Assembly (NCBI RefSeq): GCF_014652875.1
Contig: NZ_BMZQ01000002.1
Location: 372,001 to 436,000, forward strand
Length of the DNA: 64,000 bases
Origin: Tianweitania populi
GTDB lineage: Bacteria > Pseudomonadota > Alphaproteobacteria > Rhizobiales > Rhizobiaceae
Reading direction: 5' to 3'
The notes beneath the pieces were generated by a model that was not told the DNA's origin, ran no database searches, and saw only the letters and a list, made by a program, of their open reading frames with translations. Each line of letters opens with the position of its first letter. Within the stretch, counting starts at the first letter, position 1. Made by a program: the position numbers and the translations under genes. Below, piece after piece: positions 33,290-44,952 of the stretch.

Positions 33290-34354
33290 TCAGGCCGTTC
33301 CAGCCATGCCGGGATGATCTTCATCGCTGTGCGGTTTGAGATCGCGCACCAGGCGCACCTTGCGGACGCGGCGGGGATCGGCTTCGAGGATCTGCATTTC
33401 GAAGCCCGGCATGACGCGGATGATTTCGCCGCGCACCGGCACGCGGCCCAGGGCAGAGAAGATCAGGCCGCTCAGCGTGTCGACATCCTCACCGAACTCG
33501 CCGGCCTCGAAGCCCGGAATGGCTTCCGCAACATCCTCGATATCGGCACGCGCATTGACCACGAAGACGCCGTCACCGGTTTGCGTCACCGTTTTTTCCT
33601 CGTCATCGTGCTCGTCTTCGATGTCGCCGACGATCATCTCGACGATGTCTTCCAGCGACACGAGGCCGTCGGTGCCGCCATACTCGTCAATGACCAGCGC
33701 CATCTGCGTATGCGAGGCCTGCATGCGCGCCATCAGCTCGGATGCCTGCATGGATGGCGGCACGAAGAGCACGGTGCGGATGAGTTCGAGGTCGCCGATC
33801 GTGCGGGTCAGATCGACATTGCCGAGATCGGACGCTTCCACGGTCTTCGACGGCGTTGGAGCGCCGGGCTCGACCGTGGTGGCCTGCGCCGAACGGGTGA
33901 TGTGGTTGAGCACGTCGCGGATGTGAACCATGCCGCGCGGGTCATCCAGCGATTCCGAATAGACCGGCATGCGGGAATGGCCGCTTTCCTGGAAGGCGCG
34001 CAGGAGATCGCCGAGCGTGATCGCAATATCGACACCGTCAATATCGGCGCGTGGGATCATCACGTCCTCGACGCGGACTTCCCGCAGGCCCAGCACGTTG
34101 TTGAGCATGGCGCGCTCAACCGGCGTGAAGGCTGCTTCCGTCTCATCGGGGCTCGCTTCCGCCAGCGCATCGGCAAGGTTTTCGCGCAAAGTCGCGCTGC
34201 CGTTCTTCGGTCTGAAGAAACCGACCATGCGGTCGAACAATGGTAGCCGGAGACCTTGGGTCTCGGTGTGACTACTCGGCCCGTCTTCTTTCTGATCGGG
34301 CAATTCGCTGGAAGGTTCGTGACCTGCAGCGGCTACATCTTTATCGTTCATCAT
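33290..34354 (-). CDS. CorC/HlyC-family CBS-domain protein
   Basis: Soluble 354-residue protein with two CBS domains (VEDVMIPRADIDGVDI, MVHIRDVL; ELMARMQASHTQMALVIDEYGGTDGLVSLED) and a C-terminal CorC_HlyC domain (PVRGEIIRVMPGFEMQIL). Members are linked to magnesium/cobalt efflux. It lacks the membrane DUF21 domain of larger relatives. It lies between lnt and ybeY in the conserved order. The start has two adjacent ATGs after GGAGG. Confidence 0.92.
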   Translation of the reverse strand: MMNDKDVAAAGHEPSSELPDQKEDGPSSHTETQGLRLPLFDRMVGFFRPKNGSATLRENLADALAEASPDETEAAFTPVERAMLNNVLGLREVRVEDVMIPRADIDGVDIAITLGDLLRAFQESGHSRMPVYSESLDDPRGMVHIRDVLNHITRSAQATTVEPGAPTPSKTVEASDLGNVDLTRTIGDLELIRTVLFVPPSMQASELMARMQASHTQMALVIDEYGGTDGLVSLEDIVEMIVGDIEDEHDDEEKTVTQTGDGVFVVNARADIEDVAEAIPGFEAGEFGEDVDTLSGLIFSALGRVPVRGEIIRVMPGFEMQILEADPRRVRKVRLVRDLKPHSDEDHPGMAGTA

Positions 34355-34398
34355 CCTCCGGCTTGTTGCCGGTCCGTGTTGATCGCGGGGGTCTTTCC

Positions 34399-34878
34399 CT
34401 ATCGGTAGGGATCGGGAATGGCAAGACTTCTCAGTATTTCGCGTTCCAAACCTTCCATCTCTTCTGCTTGTTCCTCGGTTTCATGGTCGAAGCCAAGACA
34501 ATGCAAGAGCCCATGGACGGTGAGATGCGTGAGATGGTGGTCGAAGGGCTTGGTTTCCTCTTGCGCTTCGCGAACCACCGTTTCCCGGGCGATGACGATG
34601 TCGCCGAGCATAGGCGGCAGCGGGTCACCGGGCTCAACGGGGAAGGCTGGGAAGGACAGGACGTTGGTGGGCTTGTCCTTGTCGCGCCATTCGCGATTGA
34701 GCTCCTGGATCGAAGCGTCGTCGGTGAACAGGATCGACAACTCGCTGGTACCTTCGGTGACGCCTAGGCGCTCGAAGGTGGCCGCAATGGCACGATCGGT
34801 CAGCGCTTGGAGCGCGGCTTCATCGCCCCAGTCGCTGGCCTCGATCTCGATGCCGACTGCAATCTCAGGCCTGCTCAA
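34399..34878 (-). CDS. ybeY: Endoribonuclease YbeY
   Basis: Metal-dependent RNase for 16S rRNA 3'-end maturation and ribosome quality control. The zinc site [11 protein letters not shown] is intact in the 159 residues. It starts with TTG overlapping the phoH stop (TTGA), indicating coupled translation. Confidence 0.95.
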   Translation of the reverse strand: MSRPEIAVGIEIEASDWGDEAALQALTDRAIAATFERLGVTEGTSELSILFTDDASIQELNREWRDKDKPTNVLSFPAFPVEPGDPLPPMLGDIVIARETVVREAQEETKPFDHHLTHLTVHGLLHCLGFDHETEEQAEEMEGLEREILRSLAIPDPYR

Positions 34879-35903
34879 ACCGCAGGACCGCCACTGCCGG
34901 CGCGGTCGTAGGCGCGGACGATCTCGGCCACCAGCGGGTGACGCACGACGTCCTTGTCCTCGAAGCGCACTTTGACGATGTTCGGCACGCCATCCAGCAC
35001 ACGCAAGGCTTCGACCAAACCGGACTTGGTGTGCGGCGGAAGGTCGATTTGGCTGGGATCGCCGGTGACGATCATGCGGCTGTTTTCGCCCAGGCGCGTC
35101 AGAAACATCTTCATCTGCATCTGCGTCGTGTTCTGGGCTTCGTCCAGGATCACGGCGGAATGGGCAAGTGTGCGGCCGCGCATGAAGGCCAGCGGGGCGA
35201 TCTCGATCACCTCGGCGGCAATCGCGCGCTCGACCTTGTCGGCCGGCATCATGTCGTAAAGCGCATCGTAGAGCGGGCGCAGATAAGGATCGACCTTTTC
35301 CTTCATGTCGCCGGGCAGGAAGCCGAGGCGCTCGCCCGCTTCCACCGCCGGACGCGACAGGATGATGCGCTCAACCAGCCCGCGCTCCAGCAGCATGGCT
35401 GCATGCGCGACGGCGAGATAGGTCTTGCCGGTGCCGGCCGGACCAATGCCGAAAACCAACTCCGACCGTTCCAGCGCGCGCATATAGGCATCCTGATTGG
35501 CGGAGCGGGCATAGATCGTGCGCTTGCGGGTGGAAATCTGCGCGGCGGACATCTTGCCTTTCTTTTCCAGCGTGGGCAGGCTGAGCTGGTCATCGGCGGC
35601 AACCGCCATGCGGATCGCGCCATCCACATCGGACTGGCCGACATGGGCGCCCTTTTGCAGCATGTCATAGAGATGATCGAGCGTGCGGCGGGCTTGTTCG
35701 GCGGCCGTGGGGTCACCCTGGATCGAAAGCTGGTTACCCTTGGAGCGCAGATCCACGCCGAGCTTCTGCTCGATGCGAGCAAGGTTTTCGTCGAACTGGC
35801 CGTAAAGCGCGCTCGCGAAGCGGTTATTGTCGAATGTGAGTACGAGATGCGCTTTATCGGAAGCGCCGGCCGGGCTCGTCTTGACGTCTGCCTTTGCGGT
35901 CAA
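34875..35903 (-). CDS. PhoH-family ATPase
   Basis: PhoH-like NTPase, often paired with YbeY in RNA metabolism. Walker [13 protein letters not shown], Walker [11 protein letters not shown], preceded by a KH-like N-terminal part ([16 protein letters not shown]). No ATG is well placed. I prefer the TTG at 35903, which has AAGGAG 6 nt upstream; a TTG at 35921 extends it by six residues. Confidence 0.93.
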   Translation of the reverse strand: MTAKADVKTSPAGASDKAHLVLTFDNNRFASALYGQFDENLARIEQKLGVDLRSKGNQLSIQGDPTAAEQARRTLDHLYDMLQKGAHVGQSDVDGAIRMAVAADDQLSLPTLEKKGKMSAAQISTRKRTIYARSANQDAYMRALERSELVFGIGPAGTGKTYLAVAHAAMLLERGLVERIILSRPAVEAGERLGFLPGDMKEKVDPYLRPLYDALYDMMPADKVERAIAAEVIEIAPLAFMRGRTLAHSAVILDEAQNTTQMQMKMFLTRLGENSRMIVTGDPSQIDLPPHTKSGLVEALRVLDGVPNIVKVRFEDKDVVRHPLVAEIVRAYDRAGSGGPAV

Positions 35904-35940
35904 CCGCGTCTCCTTGTTCAAGGCCTTCTTGGCCTGAAGC

Positions 35941-37329
<1,389 letters not shown>

Positions 37330-37362
37330 GGGCGCTGCTTTTAGAGGTTTTCCTCGGTCGCC

Positions 37363-38169
37363 TCAACCACGCGATGAGGGCGCAGGCGCGGCAAGGGCAG
37401 CAGTAAACAGGGTGCGCACGCGCTCTTCCACCTCGCGGCTCGCCTGCTTGCGATCGGTGGCGGCGGTGAAGACGACTGGCTCGCCCCAATGCAGCTCGAC
37501 GGTCACCGGCGGCAGGCTTAGGAGGCGCTTGAGGTGAGTCAGGAGGTCTTCATCGCCGGTCCAGGCGACGAGGCCGCGCAAACGGCGGCCCATCGGCAAG
37601 CCGCCGAGGCGGGTATAGGCGATCGCGACCGGCTGGATCAGGACTTCGGCGGCACCGGCTTCTGTTATGGCCGACCTGGCGGCGCCGAACAAAGTGGTCT
37701 TGAAGGGGAGCAGGCTGGTGCCGTCCGAGGTGGTGCCTTCGGCAAACAGCAGCGTAGCGCGGCCATTGGCGAGGCTGCTGGCCAGTTCGCTGACCTGATT
37801 GCCCGAAGAGCGCTTGTTCTGGCGGTCAACGAGGATCGTGCCTTGCAGCCGCGCGAGGGGTCCGACGACGGGCCAGGTGCCGACCTCGCCCTTGGCGATG
37901 AAAGAGCCTTTGAAGACGGAGCCCAGCACGATCACGTCGGTCCAGGAGATGTGATTGGCGGCGATCAGGAGGGGTCGGCCGGTTTCGACCTTGCCGAAGT
38001 TGAGGATACGCAGGCGCAGGATGCGCGCGGCAATGCGGTACCACAGGCGCGGTGCAGATGTCGGATCGACCCAGCGGGTCCAGTGCGCGAAGGCCTGATA
38101 GGGCGCGAGGACGAGCGTCAGCAGGAACACGGCAGCGATCGTCCAGATGAAACGGAGTTTGGCGCTCAA
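37363..38169 (-). CDS. 1-acyl-sn-glycerol-3-phosphate acyltransferase (PlsC family)
   Basis: Membrane-associated acyltransferase of phospholipid synthesis. An N-terminal hydrophobic segment is followed by the catalytic NHISWTD (HX4D) near 72-78 and the substrate motif FAEGTTSDG. The 268 residues fit the family. It starts with TTG overlapping the rimI stop (TTGA). Confidence 0.9.
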   Translation of the reverse strand: MSAKLRFIWTIAAVFLLTLVLAPYQAFAHWTRWVDPTSAPRLWYRIAARILRLRILNFGKVETGRPLLIAANHISWTDVIVLGSVFKGSFIAKGEVGTWPVVGPLARLQGTILVDRQNKRSSGNQVSELASSLANGRATLLFAEGTTSDGTSLLPFKTTLFGAARSAITEAGAAEVLIQPVAIAYTRLGGLPMGRRLRGLVAWTGDEDLLTHLKRLLSLPPVTVELHWGEPVVFTAATDRKQASREVEERVRTLFTAALAAPAPSSRG

Positions 38170-38666
38170 GCGGGTTTTGCTCGCCGGAGTTCGCGCCGCA
38201 TCACGATGGCGTCGCTGCGTTTGCGGCCTTCATGTTCGTAGTAGCCGGGGCGCCGCGCGACCTCGTTGAAGCCAAGGCGCTTGTAGAGGGCGATGGCGGC
38301 GGCGTTGGTTTCGTCGACTTCGAGGAAGAGTTCTTCGGCGCGGTCGCTGTGAAGACGGCGAAGCACGGCGTCCATCAGCGTGCGGCCAAGCCCCAGCCGG
38401 CGACGGGTGCGAGCGACCGCGATCGTCAGGATTTCCCCTTCCCCCGCAGCGAGACGGGCGAGCACGAAGCCGACCAGACCGAGCCGGGGGTTGCCGACTT
38501 CGCGCACGGCAAAGCCGAACACTGTGTCTTGCGTCAGAAGGGACTCGAACTCCTCGGCCGACCACGGCCGGCCGAAATCTTCCTCATGCAGCCGGGCGAT
38601 CGCATGACAATCATCGGCTTCGAGATCGAGGATTGCATGATCGCGGCGCAAGAAGGGGATCTTCAT
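38166..38666 (-). CDS. rimI: Ribosomal-protein-S18-alanine N-acetyltransferase RimI
   Basis: GNAT enzyme of 166 residues, called RimI from sequence and from its place directly after tsaB. The acetyl-CoA motif RRRLGLGRTLMDAVL, the preceding ILTIAVAR strand, and ALYKRLGFNEVARRPGYY are typical. It lies 4 nt after the tsaB stop. Confidence 0.9.
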   Translation of the reverse strand: MKIPFLRRDHAILDLEADDCHAIARLHEEDFGRPWSAEEFESLLTQDTVFGFAVREVGNPRLGLVGFVLARLAAGEGEILTIAVARTRRRLGLGRTLMDAVLRRLHSDRAEELFLEVDETNAAAIALYKRLGFNEVARRPGYYEHEGRKRSDAIVMRRELRRAKPA

Positions 38667-38670
38667 GGTT

Positions 38671-39339
38671 TCAGTCGCGGCCGGGCAGAACGAAGCTCGC
38701 CTGCGGCTTGGCGTCCGCGCCGCGCAGGTAAAGCGGCTTCGGCTTGTCCGAGTTTGCCGGCTTAGCAGCAGTGAGGCGGGCGTAGGTTTCGATCGAAGCG
38801 GTCGCCGTTGCGGCGGCGATGGTACGACCGGGCATGCCTGCTTCCAGTGCAGCAGATCCTGAGCCGGTGAGGATAAGGTCTGTGTTCCCTACCCGCGCAA
38901 GCGTTGCGTCCGCATCGAGGACGGCCGGCTCGGCCAGGACCGCGCCTGCCGGATCATAAAGCGCGGAATAAAGCTGCTCGCGTCGGGCATCGATAACTGC
39001 AAGAACGGGAACGCCGGGGTGCAGGGCATGGGCTTCCGCTGCCAAGCCTTCCAGCGTGGTCACGCCGACAGCGGGAATGTTGAGCGCCAGCGCGAGACCA
39101 CGTGCGGTCGATACGCCGACGCGCACGCCGGTGAAGGAACCGGGGCCAATGACGACGCCGATGCGGGTGAGGTCCGTATAGGTCTTGCCGGCGTGGGCCA
39201 GCACGTCGTCGATCATGCCCATCAGCAGCTCGGCATGGCCGGTGCCGATATCCTCAGTAATGCTCGCGAGCGCAGCGTCGCCCTCCCAAACGCAAGCAGC
39301 GCAGAGATTGGCGGAGGTGTCGATCGCAAGCAGGGTCAT
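38671..39339 (-). CDS. tsaB: tRNA threonylcarbamoyladenosine protein TsaB
   Basis: Scaffold partner of TsaD in t6A37 tRNA modification. The ASKHA-like N terminus LLAIDTSANLCAACV and the segment VVIGPGSFTGVRVGVSTARG are diagnostic. The 222 residues match the family. It is first in the tsaB-rimI-plsC-miaB run. Confidence 0.94.
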   Translation of the reverse strand: MTLLAIDTSANLCAACVWEGDAALASITEDIGTGHAELLMGMIDDVLAHAGKTYTDLTRIGVVIGPGSFTGVRVGVSTARGLALALNIPAVGVTTLEGLAAEAHALHPGVPVLAVIDARREQLYSALYDPAGAVLAEPAVLDADATLARVGNTDLILTGSGSAALEAGMPGRTIAAATATASIETYARLTAAKPANSDKPKPLYLRGADAKPQASFVLPGRD

Positions 39340-39350
39340 GAGCGTAGCGG

Positions 39351-39782
39351 TCAGCCCTTGTCGGCGGTGAAGCCAGCGGCTTCGATGCCGGCAGCGGCGG
39401 CGGTTTCGTCATTGTCCGAGGTATCGCCGGAAATGCCGACGGCACCGAGGATCGCGCCAGCCTCATCGCGGATCAGCACGCCGCCGGGCACGGGCACGAT
39501 CTTGCCGCCCGACATGGCCGACAGCGCCTGCACGAAATGCGGACGCTCGCCAGCCGTGGTGTTCAGCCAGCGCGAACCGGCACCAACCGCCAGCGCGCCA
39601 TAGGCTTTGCCGGATGCAATCTCGAAGCGCAGCATGGACGAGCCGTCCTGCTTCTGGAACGCCTTGAGGTGGCCGCCGGCATCGAGCACGGCGACCGACA
39701 ACGGCTTCAGCTTGAGCTCAGAGGCCTTTGCAAAAGCTGCCTCGATGATGGTGTTGGCTTGGGCCAGCGTCAGTTCAGTCAT
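39351..39782 (-). CDS. GlcG/HbpS-family protein
   Basis: Small protein (143 residues) of the GlcG/HbpS family, some members of which bind haem. Typical segments: PLSVAVLDAGGHLKAFQ, GKAYGALAVG, GGVLIRDEAGAILGAVGISG. It follows malate synthase G by 18 nt, matching the glcG-glcB association in glycolate operons, though glycolate oxidase genes are not present here. Its biochemical role is unclear. Confidence 0.88.
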   Translation of the reverse strand: MTELTLAQANTIIEAAFAKASELKLKPLSVAVLDAGGHLKAFQKQDGSSMLRFEIASGKAYGALAVGAGSRWLNTTAGERPHFVQALSAMSGGKIVPVPGGVLIRDEAGAILGAVGISGDTSDNDETAAAAGIEAAGFTADKG

Positions 39783-39800
39783 GGTCTTCCTGTTCTTGCC

Positions 39801-41972
39801 TTACGCAGCCCGCTGCGCTTTCAGTTCCAGCCGACGGCGATGGAGAACCGGCTCGGTATAGCCGTTCGGCTGTTCGGTGCCCTTGAACACGAGATCGCAG
39901 GCGGCCTGGAAGGCGATCGAGGTGTCGAAATCCTTGGCCATCGGTTGGTAAGTCGGATCTCCGGCATTCTGGCGGTCCACCACTTCGGCCATGCGCTTGA
40001 GGGTTTCGGTGACCTGATCTTCGCTCACCACCTTGTGGCGCAGCCAGTTCGCCATGTGTTGCGAGGAAATGCGGCAGGTCGCGCGATCCTCCATCAGGCC
40101 GACATCGTTGATATCCGGCACCTTGGAACAGCCGACGCCCGCATCGACCCAGCGCACGACATAGCCGAGAATCCCTTGCGCGTTGTTGTCGAGCTCCTTC
40201 TGGATGTCTTCCGGGGTCCAGTTCGGGCGCGTCGCGACCGGCACGGACAGGATGTCTTCCAGTCTGGCGCGCTCGCGCTTTTTCAGATCACGCTGGACGG
40301 AGCGCACATCGACCGTGTGGTAATGCGTGGCATGAAGCGTGGCGGCCGTCGGCGACGGCACCCAGGCGGTGTTCGCACCGGCTTTGGGATGGCCGATCTT
40401 CTGTTCCAGCATCGCCGCCATCAGGTCGGGCATCGCCCACATGCCCTTGCCGATCTGCGCGTGGCCGGCGAGACCGCAGGCGAGGCCGATATCGACATTC
40501 CAGTTCTCGTAAGCCTGGATCCAGGCGGACTGCTTCATGTCGCCCTTGCGGATCATCGGGCCCGCTTCCATCGACGTGTGCATCTCGTCGCCCGTGCGAT
40601 CGAGGAAGCCCGTATTGATGAAGACGACGCGGTCCTTTGCAGCGCGGATGCATTCCTTGAGGTTGACGGTGGTGCGCCGCTCCTCGTCCATGATGCCCAT
40701 CTTGATCGTGTTGGGCTCGAGGCCGAGCAGATCCTCGACGCGGGCCAAGATTTCCACGGCGAAGGCAACTTCCTCCGGGCCGTGCATCTTCGGCTTCACG
40801 ACATAGATCGAGCCTTCCGGCGAGTTCCAGTGTTTACCGTCCGGGCCGATGTCATGCAGCGCGATCATCGCCGTCATGACCGCATCCATGATGCCTTCCG
40901 GCACTTCCGAACCGTCTTCCAGAAGGATCGCCGGATTGGTCATGAGGTGCCCGACATTGCGCACCAGCATCAGCGAACGGCGGCGAACAGGCAGCGTGCC
41001 GCCATCCGGCGCGATGAACTCCTCGTCAGGATTGAGCTTGCGCGTGAAGGTGGTGCCGGACTTGGTGACCTCTTCCGCCAGATCGGCTTTCATGAGGCCG
41101 AGCCAGTTGCGGTACACGGTGATCTTGTCTTCCGCATCCACCGCCGCGACGGAGTCCTCGCAATCCATGATCGTGGTCAGCGCGGATTCCAGATGGACAT
41201 CCGAAATACCGGCCTTGTCGGTGCGACCGATCTCGGTGGTCGGGTCGATCAGGATCTCGATATGCAGGCCGTTTTTGGCCAGCATGATGCGCTCGGGCCG
41301 ATCCGGTTTGCCGAGATAACCGACGAACTGACCGGGATCTTCGAGGCTGTCAGGCTGGATATCGGAACCGAGCGTCAGCACGCCATCAGCGATCGTGAGC
41401 TTGGTGACATCGTTCCAGGACACGGCTTCCAACGGTGCTGCGCGATCAAGGAAATCACGCACCCAGTTGATGACCTTTTCGCCGCGCTTGGGATTGTAGC
41501 CCCGGCCCTTCTCGGCGCCGTCTTCTTCGGAGATCGCATCGGTGCCATAGAGCGCATCATAGAGCGAACCCCAGCGCGCATTGGCGGCGTTCAACGCATA
41601 GCGCGCGTTCATGACGGGGACGACGAGCTGCGGACCGGCCACGCTGGCGATCTCGGGATCGACGTTTTCGGTGGAAACGGTGAAATCCTCGCCTTCGGGC
41701 AGGAGATAGCCAATGTCGCGCAGGAACTCCTGGTAAGCAGCCATGTCCGACGGCGCGCCATTGTCGCGGTGCCACTGGTCGATCTGAGCCTGAAGCTCGT
41801 CGCGCCTGGCAAGCAGTGCGCGGTTCTTTGGGGCGAGATCGGCGACGATGCCGGCAAAGCCCGTCCAGAACGCGTCTTCCGCGACGCCCGTGCCAGGGAG
41901 TGCTTCATCGCGAACAAAGGCGGCGAAGTCCGCATCCACTTTCAGGCCATGCAGGTCCACACGATCACCCAT
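39801..41972 (-). CDS. glcB: Malate synthase G
   Basis: Condenses glyoxylate and acetyl-CoA to malate. The 723 residues include GNAT-like family landmarks such as [23 protein letters not shown] (split over the N-terminal domain), [12 protein letters not shown] with catalytic acids, and GLNVGIGY-equivalent [19 protein letters not shown]. The ATG at 41972 follows GGAGGAG at 9 nt; a longer frame exists upstream without a good site. It is probably transcribed with the glcG-like gene. Confidence 0.96.
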   Translation of the reverse strand: MGDRVDLHGLKVDADFAAFVRDEALPGTGVAEDAFWTGFAGIVADLAPKNRALLARRDELQAQIDQWHRDNGAPSDMAAYQEFLRDIGYLLPEGEDFTVSTENVDPEIASVAGPQLVVPVMNARYALNAANARWGSLYDALYGTDAISEEDGAEKGRGYNPKRGEKVINWVRDFLDRAAPLEAVSWNDVTKLTIADGVLTLGSDIQPDSLEDPGQFVGYLGKPDRPERIMLAKNGLHIEILIDPTTEIGRTDKAGISDVHLESALTTIMDCEDSVAAVDAEDKITVYRNWLGLMKADLAEEVTKSGTTFTRKLNPDEEFIAPDGGTLPVRRRSLMLVRNVGHLMTNPAILLEDGSEVPEGIMDAVMTAMIALHDIGPDGKHWNSPEGSIYVVKPKMHGPEEVAFAVEILARVEDLLGLEPNTIKMGIMDEERRTTVNLKECIRAAKDRVVFINTGFLDRTGDEMHTSMEAGPMIRKGDMKQSAWIQAYENWNVDIGLACGLAGHAQIGKGMWAMPDLMAAMLEQKIGHPKAGANTAWVPSPTAATLHATHYHTVDVRSVQRDLKKRERARLEDILSVPVATRPNWTPEDIQKELDNNAQGILGYVVRWVDAGVGCSKVPDINDVGLMEDRATCRISSQHMANWLRHKVVSEDQVTETLKRMAEVVDRQNAGDPTYQPMAKDFDTSIAFQAACDLVFKGTEQPNGYTEPVLHRRRLELKAQRAA

Positions 41973-42039
41973 CAGCGTCACTCCTCCGTTTGTTGCGCTT
42001 TGACCATCTTCGCCGAAAAGGGTCAATTCATCCTAGGCC

Positions 42040-44061
42040 TCAAACCGCCACCCGTGGACGGCCGCTTGCGGTTGCCGTGATGATTGCCTCGATAAAGGTG
42101 CGCTGATCTTCCACCGTCGCGGCAGTGATGGCATAATCCACTACGATCTGCGGATCATGCGCACCGGCCTGTTGCGCCTTCTCCGCAGCGGCGGATCGGG
42201 CATAGTCTTCAGCTGCGGCCATGGCCGGTGCTTCCGCGTTGAAGTCGCGCTGTGTTTCGCCGAGGCTGGCGCGAAAGCGACCTTCCACCGGCTGGCTGAC
42301 ACGCACGCCCACCGAGACGCGCACCTGGCCCACCACAGCGCCGAGCGCATTGGCGACATCCGTATCCTCCGGCACGACGCAGGTCTGGCCGAGCAGGTCC
42401 GGCAGACCAGCATAATGCAGCGGGGCGGAAGCGCCGAGGCCGATCACCGGGCGGTCCACGGCGAGGCTCATGCCGGCAATGCCACGGCGCTTGTTCAGGG
42501 CGTTCTGCACGAGCGGTTGTGCGACGGTTGCTGGACCGTCGAGGCCGTCCTCAGTGAAGGCGGTTTCGAGGATCACTTCGGCGGAGCGGCGGGTGAGTGC
42601 GGTCAGGACTTGGCTCGAGATCGTTTCGGCATCGGGCGCAATCGGCTGGCCGCGTCCGTCCTTGCGGCGGGCGAAGAGTTTGGCGCCGAGTTCCGCGGCG
42701 TCACGGTTCCAGTTGGATTGCTTGCCGAGCACATGCGCGGCATCCGAGGGCGTGAAGCCGGCGATGTGGACGAGGCCTCGGCTGACCAGGCGGTTGAGGG
42801 TGGCGACCTGCGGGGTGGAAGTGAGCAGGCGATCGAGCGGCTGGGGGATCGCGGTGACCGCGTCGTAGAGCTTGGCTTCGGGCGCAGTGAGACCGGCGGC
42901 GAGATGTTCGGGGACGCCGGTGCGCAGCGCGAAGCGGCCATCGAGGCGGCCGGGATTGGGGGTGCGCAGCTGACGTTCCAGTTCCTCGTGCACCGCTTGA
43001 CCATGCGCGTGGCCGGCAAGGGCGAGCGGCACGAGGCGGCGGGGGCCGAGGCGGATGGCGGGCACGAGGCCGCCGTCTTCCAGCGCCACTTCCGAGTCGC
43101 CGCCGAGGCCGAAGGTGCGCATGGCGACCGCTTCGACCATGGTGCGGAAGCCGCCGACCGTGGCGCCTTCCGGATCGAGGCGCGGACGGCCGCGATCGAG
43201 CACAGCGACATCCGTCGTGGTGCCGCCGATGTCGGAGACCAACGCATTATCGAGGCCGGTCATGTGGCGGGCGCCGACGAGGCTGGCGGCGGGGCCGGAG
43301 AGAATCGTTTCGATCGGGCGCTGGCGGGCAAAGCTGGCGGACACCAGCGCGCCATCGCCGCGCACGACCATCAGTGGGGCGTGGATGCCCTCCCCTTCCA
43401 GCCAGCCTTCCGTTGCCGCGACCAGGCGGTCGATCATGGCGATGAGGCGGGCGTTGAGCAGCGTGGTGAGCGCACGGCGGGGGCCGCCGAGCTTGGAGGT
43501 GAGCTCGTGGCTGGTTGTGACCGGCAGGGAGGTTTTCCTGCGGATCAGATCGCGTATGGCCAGTTCGTGGGCGGGGTTGCGGGTGGCGAAATAGGCGCAG
43601 ACGGCGACGCCCGAAACGGTCTTCGCGAGCTCCGGCAGCGCTTGATCGAGCGCGCTGGTGTCGAGCGGTGCGGCGTTGCCGTGGACGTCGTGGCCGCCGG
43701 GCAAGAAGAGCACGGGGTCGGAACCGAGTGCCACCTTCAGCCCGTCGCGCTCCAGATCGGCTTGTGTGAAGCCGACCATGACGAGGGCGACGCGGCCGCC
43801 CTGGCCTTCCACGAGGGCATTGGTGGCGAGCGTGGTGGACATCGACACCAGCTTGACCTCAGCTGGCGCAACGCCGGCTTCGCGCAACACCCGGCCCGCC
43901 GCGCCCGCAATGCCCTCGCTGAGATCGTGCCGCGTGGTCAGGGCTTTCGCCTTGGCAATGACGGTTCCCTTGTCACTGCCGGTGGGCGTCCACAGCACGG
44001 CGTCGGTATAGGTGCCGCCGGTGTCGAGACCGAGAAAAAGCGGACCGGAAGTTTCGGGCAT
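42040..44061 (-). CDS. Hydantoinase/oxoprolinase family protein (HyuA-like)
   Basis: ATP-dependent lactam- or hydantoin-opening enzyme family, ASKHA fold. N-terminal phosphate loop LFLGLDTGGTYTDAVL, second loop DIGGTTTDVAVLDRG near 275-290, and an acidic-residue-rich central domain. The ATG at 44061 gives 673 residues. Most family enzymes act with a HyuB partner, but none is adjacent, so this is a solitary A-type subunit whose substrate is unknown. Confidence 0.87.
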   Translation of the reverse strand: MPETSGPLFLGLDTGGTYTDAVLWTPTGSDKGTVIAKAKALTTRHDLSEGIAGAAGRVLREAGVAPAEVKLVSMSTTLATNALVEGQGGRVALVMVGFTQADLERDGLKVALGSDPVLFLPGGHDVHGNAAPLDTSALDQALPELAKTVSGVAVCAYFATRNPAHELAIRDLIRRKTSLPVTTSHELTSKLGGPRRALTTLLNARLIAMIDRLVAATEGWLEGEGIHAPLMVVRGDGALVSASFARQRPIETILSGPAASLVGARHMTGLDNALVSDIGGTTTDVAVLDRGRPRLDPEGATVGGFRTMVEAVAMRTFGLGGDSEVALEDGGLVPAIRLGPRRLVPLALAGHAHGQAVHEELERQLRTPNPGRLDGRFALRTGVPEHLAAGLTAPEAKLYDAVTAIPQPLDRLLTSTPQVATLNRLVSRGLVHIAGFTPSDAAHVLGKQSNWNRDAAELGAKLFARRKDGRGQPIAPDAETISSQVLTALTRRSAEVILETAFTEDGLDGPATVAQPLVQNALNKRRGIAGMSLAVDRPVIGLGASAPLHYAGLPDLLGQTCVVPEDTDVANALGAVVGQVRVSVGVRVSQPVEGRFRASLGETQRDFNAEAPAMAAAEDYARSAAAEKAQQAGAHDPQIVVDYAITAATVEDQRTFIEAIITATASGRPRVAV

Positions 44062-44250
44062 GGAGACACAGGCATCGCGGGTTGAGTTTTTTGCCTGATC
44101 TAGCCGATTGCCCGGCACCTTCCTAGCACGGGAACGACGCGCTTTTGTTTTGCCCCCATACGCCAGGCATGGCTTCGCCGCCGCGCGCCCGGCGGTTCAC
44201 GGGCAGACACGCCGTTTTGGTTGATCGATCCCGTGCAAGTGCCGGATAAA

Positions 44251-44952
44251 TCAGGGCGGGGCGAGCGCGTCGAGCGCAAGCGTGTGGGTTTGCGCCAGGA
44301 GCGTATGGATCTCGTGGGGCGAGCGCCGGCTGTTTCCCGGCGCCCGGCCGATGCGCAAAGGTCGACGCAAGGCGCGGCGCAGCAAACGCGCCGGCGCCGG
44401 TTCCCCGGCAGCAATCGCTCCCAATGCGTTTGCGGCAACAGCCTGCCGCGCCTGCCATCGGGCAAAGGCGCGCGCCCGGCCCTCCATATCCGCCAGGGCG
44501 CCGTTCAGGGCCGCCAGCCGCGCGTTGAGGCCGGCCGCGTCGAGCACATCATCGGGCAGGGGCAAGGGGCGGCAAACCAGCGGAAGCGCTGCCGCCAGTC
44601 CAAGATGCATGATGCGCGGCACGCTGGTTCGGCGCACCCAGCGCCTGCGCTGACGGTGGCGCTGCGGATCAAGCAGCGAAAGCACGAGCGGCCAGCGGCG
44701 GGTTTGGGGCTTGGGCCCGAGCCGGCGCGGGCGCGCGGGGGACGGCTGCCGCAGGTGGACCGCGAGCCCGCGCGCCATCGCCACGATCAGCCGCCTGGTG
44801 GCGCTTTCCGCCGGACGCAACAGGCGCAGGATCGTGTTGCGCTGGCGGCGCAAAAGCGTCTGCTCCTCACCGAAGCCCGCCATCGCGGTGATGGTCGCAA
44901 CGATGCGCCGAAGCGCCTGGCCGAGTGCCGATATCGCCTTTCCGTCGTCCAT
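44251..44952 (-). CDS. Conserved hypothetical protein, Arg/Pro-rich
   Basis: Protein of 233 residues rich in Arg, Ala, Pro and Leu. It begins MDDGKAISALGQALRRIV and contains RLLRPAESATRRLIVAMARGL, a pattern I associate with an uncharacterised alphaproteobacterial family whose members end in a helical segment like HEIHTLLAQTHTLALDAL. No domain of known function is visible. The opposite strand is also open, but the minus-strand reading resembles that family. Confidence 0.65.
   Translation of the reverse strand: MDDGKAISALGQALRRIVATITAMAGFGEEQTLLRRQRNTILRLLRPAESATRRLIVAMARGLAVHLRQPSPARPRRLGPKPQTRRWPLVLSLLDPQRHRQRRRWVRRTSVPRIMHLGLAAALPLVCRPLPLPDDVLDAAGLNARLAALNGALADMEGRARAFARWQARQAVAANALGAIAAGEPAPARLLRRALRRPLRIGRAPGNSRRSPHEIHTLLAQTHTLALDALAPP

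Noticed and set aside
39537-42080. 847-residue plus-strand open frame opposite malate synthase G
   Set aside because: Shadow of glcB; the minus strand encodes a full-length malate synthase G.
42157-44085. 642-residue plus-strand open frame opposite the hydantoinase-like gene
   Set aside because: Shadow frame; the minus-strand product has both ASKHA phosphate loops.
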